DNA of 64,000 nt from Rikenella sp031549665. GTDB taxonomy: Bacteria; Bacteroidota; Bacteroidia; Bacteroidales; Rikenellaceae. The stretch spans positions 1 to 64,000 of the forward strand of contig JAVBPJ010000007.1 of the NCBI GenBank assembly GCA_031549665.1. The letters run 5' to 3'. The position numbers and the translations under genes are program-made. The notes below the pieces were generated by a model that worked only from the letters and a program-made list of their open reading frames with translations, was not told the DNA's origin and made no database searches. Numbering within the stretch: the first letter of the stretch is position 1; each line of letters begins with the position of its first letter. This document shows, one piece after another, positions 26,086-33,776 of this stretch.

Positions 26086-26442
26086 TTAGGCTTCTTCGGG
26101 GGTCGGTTCTTCGGCTTTGGCTTTCGCTTTGGAGGCGGCCTTGGGCTTGCTTTTCTCGCCTTTGCACACTTCGCTCAGCTCGACGAACAGGTTGTCGATG
26201 CCGTCGAACATTTCGTTGCGCAGCTGCATGAAGTGTTTCTTGATCAGGCGGGCGTTTTTCTTCTCGGCCGGATTGTTGATCCGATCCATCAGGTTGTTGT
26301 GCAACTCGACGGTCTTCGAGATCACGCCGAGGATCGCCTCGCGCTGCGATTCGGGCTGGAAGTAGAGGGCCAGATAGCTGTTCGAGATCACTTCGTTGGC
26401 GAGGTACGAAACCTCTTTTTTGGTTTTGCGAATGCTTGCCAT
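26086..26442 (-). CDS. Small conserved protein of unknown function
   Basis: This is a 118-residue, mostly helical protein with no signal peptide. It starts MASIRKTKKEVSYLANEVIS and ends in a low-complexity Lys/Ala/Glu/Pro tail (about 95-118). I recognise it only as resembling small Bacteroidota hypothetical proteins of similar length. It has its own promoter inside the end of the upstream acyl-CoA reductase gene and is followed after 30 bases by the GH109 gene, which it may help transcribe. Confidence 0.75.
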   Translation of the reverse strand: MASIRKTKKEVSYLANEVISNSYLALYFQPESQREAILGVISKTVELHNNLMDRINNPAEKKNARLIKKHFMQLRNEMFDGIDNLFVELSEVCKGEKSKPKAASKAKAKAEEPTPEEA

Positions 26443-26469
26443 AGGGGGATGTTAAATTTGGGACAGGGA

Positions 26470-26500
26470 CAAATGTATGTGAAATCAGCGGATTATGCAA
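26470..26500 (-). promoter_or_regulatory. Promoter of the small protein / GH109 unit
   Basis: The minus strand has TTG (26498-26500), 20 bases, then TACATTTG (26470-26477), matching the -33/-7 pattern. The -33 part lies inside the end of the acyl-CoA reductase gene. Confidence 0.65.
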
Positions 26501-27479
26501 GGGGCAGTGCGGACAAAAAGGCCAGGGTGTCCACTCCGTCGGCATAATCGCCCGGGGCGGGAAGCTGGGTTTGACCGAACGGAATCGGGTTGGGAACGGT
26601 GCATTGAAGCCGGCGGGCGTGGGCCTCGATCCAACGGAGCGGCTCTTCGGCGCGGGTGTATTCCGTGCAGAGGATTTCGGCGGGGCGGGGCGATTCGGCA
26701 CCGTCGAAGGGCGCGTTCCGGAGCAGGTAGAAACCGCCGTCCTGCCGCAAGGTTCCCTGCAGGGTGGCCAGGGCGCGGGCGTGCAGGTAGCTTGCCTTGT
26801 ACGGGGGGGGCGGGGGGTCGTCCACGGGGAGGGAGAGGCGGGGAAGTTCGTAGCCGGCCGGCACAAAAAGCCTCGATACGTTGCGGCAACCCATGCCCCA
26901 GTAAAGGAATAGGTCGTCGGCCAGTCCTCGCAGTTGGGCGGGGGTCTCGCGGCCGGTCAGCAGGGCGACGCTGTGGCGTGTGCCGCGCAGCAGCGAGGGG
27001 ATCGAGCCGTAGCGGCTGCGGAACAGGGCCGCCGATTCGTCGCTCCCCGTAGCGATCAGGGCCTCTATTTCGGCGGGTTCGGGCAGGGTGCCGCGCTCTT
27101 CGACGGGAGCGCCGAAACTTCGCAAGCGGTCGATGACAAAAGCGGTCAGGGCGCGGTCTTTCGACGAGGGCTTGACCACCGCCCGATGGCCCGACAGCAG
27201 CACGGCCAGCAGGTCGGCGAACCCGACCAACGGCAGATTCCCAGCCATCACAATGCCCACGCGAACTCCGCCTTGGAATGGGAGAGCAGGGTAGCCTCCA
27301 ACCCATCGGCGCAGGCTTTCGGCGTCCAGCATCTGCTTGCGAATGGCCTCCGCGGCCGCCTCGATCATCCCCGGCGTAAACCACTCGTTTTCGCTCGAGG
27401 CCCGCATTTTGGCGCGTTCCCAATCGGGGCCTTCAAAGGATTTCCCCAGTTGCAGGAACCAACCGATCCGTTTTTCCAT
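26493..27479 (-). CDS. Acyl-CoA reductase (LuxC family)
   Basis: This is a 328-residue protein of the LuxC/aldehyde-dehydrogenase-like superfamily, which reduces acyl-CoA (or acyl thioesters) to aldehydes with NADPH. The segments GIVMAGNLPLVGFADLLAVL and LLSGHRAVVKPSSKDR are family-typical, and a candidate catalytic Cys198 lies in YWGMGCRNVSRLFVP. The luxD/luxE partners are absent. In Bacteroidota stand-alone copies occur widely with unknown substrates. It is divergent from kdsB, and the kdsB promoter lies at its start codon. Confidence 0.82.
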   Translation of the reverse strand: MEKRIGWFLQLGKSFEGPDWERAKMRASSENEWFTPGMIEAAAEAIRKQMLDAESLRRWVGGYPALPFQGGVRVGIVMAGNLPLVGFADLLAVLLSGHRAVVKPSSKDRALTAFVIDRLRSFGAPVEERGTLPEPAEIEALIATGSDESAALFRSRYGSIPSLLRGTRHSVALLTGRETPAQLRGLADDLFLYWGMGCRNVSRLFVPAGYELPRLSLPVDDPPPPPYKASYLHARALATLQGTLRQDGGFYLLRNAPFDGAESPRPAEILCTEYTRAEEPLRWIEAHARRLQCTVPNPIPFGQTQLPAPGDYADGVDTLAFLSALPLA

Positions 27480-27486
27480 ACCTTTG
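27479..27486 (+). promoter_or_regulatory. -7 box of kdsB
   Basis: TACCTTTG lies 30 bases before the kdsB ATG and overlaps the first codon of the divergent acyl-CoA reductase gene. The -33 element is weak. On the other strand a near-match TACATTTA (27500-27507) could serve the reductase gene. Confidence 0.6.
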
Positions 27487-27516
27487 TGCTTTCAGGTGAT
27501 AAATGTACGAAAAAGG

Positions 27517-28263
27517 ATGCAATTCTTAGCCCTCATTCCCGCCCGGTACGCTTCGAGCCGCTTTCCAGGCAAGCCCCTTGCGCTGATCGGCGGCAAACCG
27601 ATGATCCAGCACGTGTACGAGCGGGTTGTTCAGGCGTTCGATCAGGTGTGGGTGGCCACCGACGACTCCCGCATCGAGCAAGCCGTGCAGGCTTTCGGCG
27701 GGCGTGTGGTGATGACCTCGACCGAACACCGGAGCGGCACGGATCGCTGTGTCGAGGCCCTGAACCGGGTGGAACACTCCACCGGCCTGCGGTTCGACGT
27801 GGTGGTCAACGTGCAGGGCGACGAACCTTTCATCGCGGTCGAACAGCTCGAACAGATTCGGGGTTGTTTCGACGATCCCGCCACGCAAATCGCCACCCTG
27901 GTCAAACCCTTTGCGGCCGGCGAGGAGATCACCAATCCGAACACCCCCAAGGTGGTGCGCGGAATGAACGGCCAGGCGCTCTACTTCAGCCGCAGCCCCA
28001 TTCCCTATTTGCGCGGGGTCGATCCCGCCCGCTGGGCCGACCAAATCACCTACTACAAGCACATAGGCCTTTACGCCTACCGCTCCGAAACGCTCCGCTC
28101 CATTGCCGCGCTGCCGCCGTCGCCCCTCGAACTGGCCGAATCGCTGGAGCAGTTGCGCTGGCTCGAAAACGGCCTCTCGATCCGCACGGCCGTTACCGAC
28201 GTGGAAAGCCACGCCGTCGACACTCCCGAAGATTTGGAACGGGTGAAACAATTTTTGGAGTAG
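27517..28263 (+). CDS. kdsB: 3-deoxy-manno-octulosonate cytidylyltransferase
   Basis: This 248-residue enzyme activates KDO as CMP-KDO for the lipopolysaccharide inner core. The N-terminal IPARYASSRFPGKPL, TSTEHRSGTDRC and NVQGDEPF are the diagnostic nucleotide- and sugar-binding motifs. The start at 27517 gives the usual MxFLALIPARY N-terminus; the frame is open further upstream but crosses the promoter. Confidence 0.96.
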   Translation: MQFLALIPARYASSRFPGKPLALIGGKPMIQHVYERVVQAFDQVWVATDDSRIEQAVQAFGGRVVMTSTEHRSGTDRCVEALNRVEHSTGLRFDVVVNVQGDEPFIAVEQLEQIRGCFDDPATQIATLVKPFAAGEEITNPNTPKVVRGMNGQALYFSRSPIPYLRGVDPARWADQITYYKHIGLYAYRSETLRSIAALPPSPLELAESLEQLRWLENGLSIRTAVTDVESHAVDTPEDLERVKQFLE

Positions 28264-28267
28264 ATAG

Positions 28268-28297
28268 TTGGTGGTTTTGTAAAAAGCGCTACCTTTG
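28268..28297 (+). promoter_or_regulatory. Promoter of rho
   Basis: TTG (28268-28270), 19 bases, then TACCTTTG (28290-28297). This implies a leader of about 140 bases before the rho ATG, long compared with the other promoters here and possibly used for autoregulation. Confidence 0.7.
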
Positions 28298-28448
28298 GGT
28301 CGTCTTTCCGGGCCGGGCCACCTCTTCGGGCCGTCCAAAACGAAAGAGGCGTTATCCACATCTTTGTTATTGACAACATCCGTACGGCTTGCCGTATATC
28401 TCCCCCTTTTTGACGGCGCATGAACCGCGCCACCCCTAACACCCCTAC

Positions 28449-30170
28449 ATGCAGACCAAAGAAAGCTTGGAGCAGCTAACTCTCGGTGAGTTGCGCTCAA
28501 TGGCCGAAGAACGTAGTATCGACCTCGGCAAAGGATACGTGAAAAAACAGGAACTGGTAGAACGCCTGCTGAAAACCGAGCCGGATTCGCCCAAGGAGCC
28601 TTCCGCCGAAGCGCCCCGAGAAGCAGGATCAGGGAAACGTCGCCGCCGCCGCATCAGTGCGGAGGGCAATGGATCGCAGCCCGCTCCGGAAGCGGAAGAA
28701 TTCGAAGAGGAAGCCCCTGCATCGACCGACAGCCTGCCGGAATCCGCGCCGGAGGCAACCCCGGCCCGTACCGCCAAACCCGAACATTTTGCGCGTTCCG
28801 GCCAGCGGCCCTCGGGCTTCAGCGCCAGCCCCGAAAAGGCGCGGCAACACCAACAGGGAGCAGAAAAGAACCAACCGCCGCAGGATCGGAAACAACCCCG
28901 CGAACAGCAACCCGACGCCCAGCAGCCTCAGGAGGAGGGTGCGCCCAAATCCCCCCAATCCGCGCAATCGGCACAACCCGCTCAGCAGAAGCAGGGCGCA
29001 AATCCGAACCAAAACCAGCCGAAGCCCCGCAAAATCGACCACCAGAACGATTTTCTCGGCACCATCCACTGCGAGGGATCGCTGGAGGTGATGCCCGACG
29101 GCTACGGTTTCCTCCGTTCGCCCGACTACAACTACCTCAATTCGCCCGACGACGTGTACGTTTCGGCCACCCAGGTGAAGACCTACGGCCTGAAGCACGG
29201 CGATACGCTCAAAGGGGTGATCAAACCCCCGCGCGAGGGCGAAAAGTACTTCCCGCTGGTAAAAGTGCTTGAAGTGAACGGCTTGGCTCCGGAGATGATC
29301 CGCGACCGCATCCAGTTCGAATACCTGACCCCCCTGTTTCCCGAAAAGAAATTCAACATCACTTCGCAGGGGCATAACAACCTCTCGAACCGCGTGGTCG
29401 ACCTCTTTTCGCCCATCGGCATGGGGCAGCGCGCCCTGATCGTGGCCCAGCCCAAGACCGGGAAAACGATGCTGCTCAAGTCGATCGCCAACGCCATTGC
29501 CGACAATCACCCCGAAGCCTACATGATTGTGTTGCTGATCGACGAACGTCCCGAGGAGGTAACCGACATGGCCCGCAGCGTAAAGGCCGAAGTGATTGCC
29601 TCGACCTTCGACGAACAGGCCTCGCGCCACGTCAAGGTGGCCGAAATGGTGCTGGAAAAGGCGAAACGGATGGTAGAGTGCGGCCACCATGTGGTGATCC
29701 TGCTCGACTCGATCACCCGCCTGGCCCGCGCCTACAACACCGTACAGCCCGCCTCGGGGAAAATCCTCTCGGGAGGGGTCGACGCCAACGCCCTGCACAA
29801 ACCCAAGCGCTTTTTCGGCGCCGCCCGGAATACCGAAGAGCGCGGCTCGCTGACCATCATCGCCACGGCCCTGATCGACACCGGATCGAAAATGGACGAG
29901 GTGATCTTCGAAGAGTTCAAGGGCACCGGTAACATGGAATTGCAACTGGACCGCAAACTGTCGAACCGCCGCATCTACCCCTCGGTGGACATCACCGCGT
30001 CCAGCACCCGCCGCGACGACCTGTTGCTCGACCGCGACACGCTGCAAAAAATATGGATCCTGCGCCGCCACCTCACCGATATGAATTCGGTGGAGGCGAT
30101 GGAACTGGTCAAGAAACAGATGGAGGGAACCCTCTCGAACGAAGAGTTCCTGGCCACGATGAACAAGTAA
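28449..30170 (+). CDS. rho: Transcription termination factor Rho
   Basis: This is a 573-residue hexameric RNA-dependent ATPase. A Rho_N helical domain (residues 1-40, LGELRSMAEERSIDLGKGYVKK) is followed by about 150 residues of Pro/Gln/Ser/Ala-rich low-complexity sequence (about 40-193), then the RNA-binding cold-shock-like domain (MPDGYGFLRSPDYNYL). The ATPase has Walker A PKTGKT at 335-340 and LLIDERPEEVTDM. Large disordered insertions are known in Bacteroides Rho, where one was reported to drive phase separation and gut fitness. The sequence here fits that pattern by composition. Confidence 0.97.
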   Translation: MQTKESLEQLTLGELRSMAEERSIDLGKGYVKKQELVERLLKTEPDSPKEPSAEAPREAGSGKRRRRRISAEGNGSQPAPEAEEFEEEAPASTDSLPESAPEATPARTAKPEHFARSGQRPSGFSASPEKARQHQQGAEKNQPPQDRKQPREQQPDAQQPQEEGAPKSPQSAQSAQPAQQKQGANPNQNQPKPRKIDHQNDFLGTIHCEGSLEVMPDGYGFLRSPDYNYLNSPDDVYVSATQVKTYGLKHGDTLKGVIKPPREGEKYFPLVKVLEVNGLAPEMIRDRIQFEYLTPLFPEKKFNITSQGHNNLSNRVVDLFSPIGMGQRALIVAQPKTGKTMLLKSIANAIADNHPEAYMIVLLIDERPEEVTDMARSVKAEVIASTFDEQASRHVKVAEMVLEKAKRMVECGHHVVILLDSITRLARAYNTVQPASGKILSGGVDANALHKPKRFFGAARNTEERGSLTIIATALIDTGSKMDEVIFEEFKGTGNMELQLDRKLSNRRIYPSVDITASSTRRDDLLLDRDTLQKIWILRRHLTDMNSVEAMELVKKQMEGTLSNEEFLATMNK

Positions 30171-30290
30171 GCGGCGGCCCGGGCCTCGTCCGGGGGCCAC
30201 TTTTTGGATCGGCCTTCACCTGCCGTCCCTCAAACGGCCCTATTAAGTACACCAACTCGCCTGTGGCGTCGCGCCACAAGCGGACAGCAT

Positions 30291-30323
30291 CAAAAAGCGG
30301 CCACCCTGCAAAGGGTGGCCGCT
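30291..30323 (-). terminator. Intrinsic terminator of the coiled-coil lipoprotein
   Basis: A perfect 12-bp stem (30296-30307 with 30312-30323) with a four-base loop is followed on the minus strand by a five-T run (30292-30296). A smaller hairpin at 30262-30278 nearby may help end rho transcription. Confidence 0.85.
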
Positions 30324-30371
30324 GACGTAACAGGGGGTCAAGTCCGAACTTGCCCGCAGTGGATCGTTCGC

Positions 30372-31226
30372 CTATTTATGCGAGATGACCAATACTTTCG
30401 AATGATCCCAGAAGGCTTTCTTGTCGGTGATTACCAGTTCCTTGATCACCTCTTTGTCGCTCTTCACCAACAGGTAGCTGTTGTCGGGATGGCTGGTTAC
30501 GATGCGTACCTTGGCCTTGCCGATCGGGATGTGTTCCAGTTTGCGGTAGTCGACTTTGGTGAAACCGTTCATCGAAGCGTTTTCGCCCAGCACGCGGGTG
30601 CGGCCGATCAGCCCTTTCTTGTCGATGATCTGCTTGGCGATAAGTTCCTTGTCCGATCCGACGATGTAGTAAACATTGTGGAGCGCCGAATCCTGGGCGG
30701 CTACGGTGGTGTTCAGTTGCGCCTTGTCGCTTTCCAGACCCGATACGGTTTGTTGCAACGCGCCCACTTCGATGTTCAGGGCCTGCAGTTTTTCGCTCAG
30801 TTGGGCGATTTGGGCGTCTTTGCTACGAACCTGTTCCTGCAGTTGGGCAACCAATTTTTGGAGGCCGTCGATTTTCACGTTGGCCGCTTTCAGTTGTTTG
30901 GACGCCGATTGCAGTCGAGCGATTTCGGCCCGGTTTTTTTCGAGCAGTTGGCCAATGGCGGTGATGTTGTCCGAGATTTGTTCTTTCACCGATTTGGTCA
31001 GTTCGCCATTCGTCTGGGTCGACACGATCTTTTCGCGTTGGGTGATCAGGTCGATGTTGGCTGAGATTTCGCTGATGCTGGTAAAGGCATCGTTGATGAT
31101 GGAGTCTTTTTGGGCCACGACGTTTTGCAGCGAATCGTTGCTGGCCGAAAGTTCTTGGTTTTTGCGTCCCTCTCCACAGGATACGAGCAATGCTGCGGAA
31201 ACGAGCAGAAGTAGTGTCTTTTTCAT
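30372..31226 (-). CDS. Coiled-coil lipoprotein of unknown function
   Basis: This is a 284-residue lipoprotein (lipobox LLVSC, Cys17). From about residue 25 to 185 it is a long predicted coiled coil with heptad-like spacing (NDSLQNVVAQKDSIINDAF, LQKLVAQLQEQVRSKDAQI). A globular C-terminal region of about 95 residues follows (NVYYIVGSDKELIAK, RKLEHIPIGKAKVRIVTSHP). Proteins of this build are common in Bacteroidota, but I know no function. It has its own TAnnTTTG promoter and terminator and is divergent from tRNA-Arg. Confidence 0.85.
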   Translation of the reverse strand: MKKTLLLLVSAALLVSCGEGRKNQELSASNDSLQNVVAQKDSIINDAFTSISEISANIDLITQREKIVSTQTNGELTKSVKEQISDNITAIGQLLEKNRAEIARLQSASKQLKAANVKIDGLQKLVAQLQEQVRSKDAQIAQLSEKLQALNIEVGALQQTVSGLESDKAQLNTTVAAQDSALHNVYYIVGSDKELIAKQIIDKKGLIGRTRVLGENASMNGFTKVDYRKLEHIPIGKAKVRIVTSHPDNSYLLVKSDKEVIKELVITDKKAFWDHSKVLVISHK

Positions 31227-31271
31227 ACGGTAGTGAAAATTAAGTGATTATTCTTGTGGGCCTTCAATGGA

Positions 31272-31279
31272 CAAAGGTA
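31272..31279 (-). promoter_or_regulatory. -7 box of the coiled-coil lipoprotein gene
   Basis: The minus strand reads TACCTTTG, 45 bases before the start codon. A TTG about 15 bases further upstream is a possible -33. Confidence 0.6.
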
Positions 31280-31352
31280 GTGCAAATGCCGGTCCAATGT
31301 GTGGGTTGGGACAAAAAAACAGCGATTTTTTTCAGGAATCTCGCTGTCCGGG

Positions 31353-31384
31353 TTTGCAGATTTCGAAAAGGTGTGCTACCTTTG
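31353..31384 (+). promoter_or_regulatory. Promoter of tRNA-Arg
   Basis: TTTG (31353-31356), 20 bases, then TACCTTTG (31377-31384). The implied transcription start lies only a few bases before the tRNA. Confidence 0.75.
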
Positions 31385-31396
31385 TCGCCACAAAAC

Positions 31397-31470
31397 GGCA
31401 CCATAGCTCAACTGAATAGAGCATCTGACTACGGATCAGAAGGTTTCAGGTTTGAATCCTGATGGTGTCA
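31397..31470 (+). tRNA. tRNA-Arg (anticodon ACG)
   Basis: This is a 74-base cloverleaf. The acceptor GGCACCA (31397-31403) pairs with TGGTGTC (31463-31469, one G-T pair) and the discriminator is A. The anticodon stem TCTGA/TCAGA holds loop CTACGGA with ACG at 31431-31433 (reads CGU and, after A-to-I editing, CGC/CGA). The T-arm is TCAGG/CCTGA. CCA is not encoded. It has its own promoter and a strong terminator. Confidence 0.95.
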
Positions 31471-31482
31471 CACTAAACAAGT

Positions 31483-31524
31483 AGAAGAGGTTGAGCCGCA
31501 CGGCTCAACCTCTTCTCGTTTTTG
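31483..31524 (+). terminator. Intrinsic terminator of tRNA-Arg
   Basis: A long perfect stem (31483-31497 with 31502-31516) with a short loop is followed by a T-run (31519-31523), 13 bases after the tRNA. Confidence 0.9.
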
Positions 31525-31656
31525 CGGCTGTGTACACGGCAACACAGGGTGTCTGCACGAAACGTATCAGTCTATTTCTGATGAAAAAATGCATATAATT
31601 CTTACCTTGCGAACGATACAGGCGTGATCCATTGGTTGCCAAATTCGAAAAATTCC

Positions 31657-33177
31657 ATGAAATCCATTTCCATCCTGCTGATGGCCGCCGCGATTACCGC
31701 CCTGCCACCGACCGTCCGAGCGCAGGGCGAAGGGATAGACAAACGTGTTTCCATCACCGCTACGTCCGAAGGCAGCCTTGCGATCGGCGGCCGGTATGCG
31801 GTGATTGATTATGGGCGGCCTCAGGCGAAGGTGTTGAAGATCGTTTTCGCGTTGGCCGATACGACCGGCGACGGGTCGCTTCGGATTACCGGCTATTTCG
31901 CCCCCATCGACACGACGGCCACTCAGGCGACCGTTGCGGGTTCCGGCACGCGTTACCTCCTTCCGTACGATGCGGCCGGAACAAAAGTTCACTTCAGCGG
32001 GCGGGCGGTTTTGCAACCTGCCGACCCTGGGAACGACAATTCTTTCCGGAGTTCATCTGCTTCACCCGACCACGTGCAGATTCGCGGCGAGGGCTTTTTG
32101 CGTTCAGACAGCGCGGACCGGCAAGGAACTCCGGCGCTGGGGACCGGCACACTGAACATGGAACGTATCCGGGGCGCTATGTCATTGTGGGCCAGTTTGG
32201 GTGATCGTACACTGCTCCGACTCCCTTTTCCTCCCGACCCCAGGTTTTTCATGCCATTTGGCGCTACTGTGGATGTTCAATCCTTTATTCCGCCGATGTA
32301 TCGCTTTCCGGAATTGACTGTTGCCCTTTTGGGCGAACAGCACGACGGCAAGGAGTACACCTTCGCTCCCGGCGACGATCCGCAGCGGGTCCGGCAGTTG
32401 CTGCTTTCGGGCCGGGTGGCCTCGGTGCGGATGGGACCCGATCAGCCCGAAGATACCACCCTGTACGGAACGTCTCCGAGGTCGCAAACCAATCTGATTC
32501 TCCCTCGGTACGACAATAAACGTTTGTATGTTACCGCAGAACGCCTCGGGCTGTCTGATTCCGAGTACCTTACGCTGCTTCCGCGAAAATCCGCCAATAA
32601 TCGCACGACGACCCGCAATCCCCGATCGCTTAAAATGGAAGCGATTATGTACAACGCCGCAACGAACAGCTCCCGCTATCGTGACCGGGATAAAGAGGAT
32701 GTCGTGAGGTTGAAATCCATTCCTTCCGCCGACCCGCAGGGCGTTAGGCTATACACCGGAACCCATACTTATGCCGTAAGTCCCCGCAATAAAATAACCT
32801 ACGTGGTTGCCTTCACTCCCGCCGCCGAGGTTGCGATGACCGAACCGCACGGGGTTGTTGCGGCAGCATTGTCGTCGGTAGACTCTTCCGAAATGGCCGC
32901 CCAGTCCGGTCCACGCACGGTGGTTGTGGTGGTTTCGCCTGAAAAAACGGATGTTGCTGTCTTTGCCTACCAAACGACTGGAAAATACTCCGTGAATCAC
33001 CTGGCAAAAGGATATGTTGTGGGTTGGTACATTCCCTCGGAGGCAGGGTATACATTGGGGGGCTATTTCTTGAAACCCTTCCGAAGAGGAGGAATAGCAT
33101 TGGATGATGTCCCGTTGCACATCGATTTCATCGGCACATCCATCCGACTTCCCGGCGAACCGCTTTACCTCCGCTGA
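31657..33177 (+). CDS. Exported protein of unknown function
   Basis: This is a 506-residue protein with a signal peptide of about 23 residues (MKSISILLMAAAITALPPTVRAQ). The start at 31657 is chosen for this signal; the frame extends 11 codons upstream. The mature part is beta-rich, without cysteines or recognisable catalytic motifs, and contains Thr/Ser-rich and Asp-rich turns. I recognise no family. It stands alone between tRNA-Arg and rpsO. The sequence around 31603 (TACCTTGC) only loosely resembles a -7 box. It may be lineage-specific. Confidence 0.75.
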   Translation: MKSISILLMAAAITALPPTVRAQGEGIDKRVSITATSEGSLAIGGRYAVIDYGRPQAKVLKIVFALADTTGDGSLRITGYFAPIDTTATQATVAGSGTRYLLPYDAAGTKVHFSGRAVLQPADPGNDNSFRSSSASPDHVQIRGEGFLRSDSADRQGTPALGTGTLNMERIRGAMSLWASLGDRTLLRLPFPPDPRFFMPFGATVDVQSFIPPMYRFPELTVALLGEQHDGKEYTFAPGDDPQRVRQLLLSGRVASVRMGPDQPEDTTLYGTSPRSQTNLILPRYDNKRLYVTAERLGLSDSEYLTLLPRKSANNRTTTRNPRSLKMEAIMYNAATNSSRYRDRDKEDVVRLKSIPSADPQGVRLYTGTHTYAVSPRNKITYVVAFTPAAEVAMTEPHGVVAAALSSVDSSEMAAQSGPRTVVVVVSPEKTDVAVFAYQTTGKYSVNHLAKGYVVGWYIPSEAGYTLGGYFLKPFRRGGIALDDVPLHIDFIGTSIRLPGEPLYLR

Positions 33178-33271
33178 TCGCCGTAGGTGCAGGTTCGGAT
33201 CGGCCGGTCCGGTTTGGGCCGGTTGTCTGTCTGAAAGTATCGGAGCCGGACGCTTCTTTGCCGGAGAAAAA

Positions 33272-33302
33272 TTTGCAAAGTCCGGAAAAGCGGTTACCTT
33301 TG
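33272..33302 (+). promoter_or_regulatory. Promoter of rpsO
   Basis: TTTG (33272-33275), 19 bases, TACCTTTG (33295-33302), an exact match to the Bacteroidota consensus. The ATG follows 33 bases later. Confidence 0.85.
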
Positions 33303-33335
33303 CACCCGCTTCTAATTAATAGACCGTATAATTAC

Positions 33336-33611
33336 ATGAGCAACTACATCGACACCGCGAAAAAGCAAGAGCTTTTTCAAAACTACGGAAAAGGAACCGC
33401 CGACACCGGTTCGGCCGAGAGCCAAGTGGCCCTCTTCACGTTCCGTATCGCCCACCTGACCGACCACCTCAAATCCCATAAAAAGGATTTCAACACCCAA
33501 CGGGCCCTGTTGAAACTGGTAGGGAAACGGCGTGCCATGCTGGACTACCTCAAGCAAACCGAGATCGAGCGCTATCGCGCTATCATCAAGGCGCTCGGAC
33601 TCCGCAAGTAA
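33336..33611 (+). CDS. rpsO: 30S ribosomal protein S15
   Basis: This 91-residue ribosomal protein binds the central domain of 16S rRNA. It has the typical segments GSAESQVALFTFRIAHLTDHL, HKKDFNTQRALLKLVGKRR and LDYLKQ, which carry the rRNA contacts. The start at 33336 matches the family N-terminus. rpsO precedes pnp as in many bacteria, but each has its own promoter here, with a strong terminator between them. Confidence 0.97.
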   Translation: MSNYIDTAKKQELFQNYGKGTADTGSAESQVALFTFRIAHLTDHLKSHKKDFNTQRALLKLVGKRRAMLDYLKQTEIERYRAIIKALGLRK

Positions 33612-33637
33612 TCCCGACCTCCGGGTTTCCCGTGCAA

Positions 33638-33682
33638 AAAAGCGAGGGCCTGCCGCAAATCAAGCGGCAGGCCCTCGCTTTT
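33638..33682 (+). terminator. Intrinsic terminator between rpsO and pnp
   Basis: A 17-19-bp perfect stem (arms 33638-33656 and 33664-33682) with a seven-base loop ends in a T-run. It is one of the strongest terminators in the window. Confidence 0.9.
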
Positions 33683-33707
33683 CCGTGCGAAATGTTTCAA
33701 AAAGAGC

Positions 33708-33736
33708 TTGCAGCCACTTTTTATTTCGTACCTTTG
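33708..33736 (+). promoter_or_regulatory. Promoter of pnp
   Basis: TTG (33708-33710), 18 bases, TACCTTTG (33729-33736); the start codon is 40 bases downstream. Confidence 0.75.
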
Positions 33737-33776
33737 GCCCCGAAATAGAGAAAAATCAAACAGATAAACAAAAACC

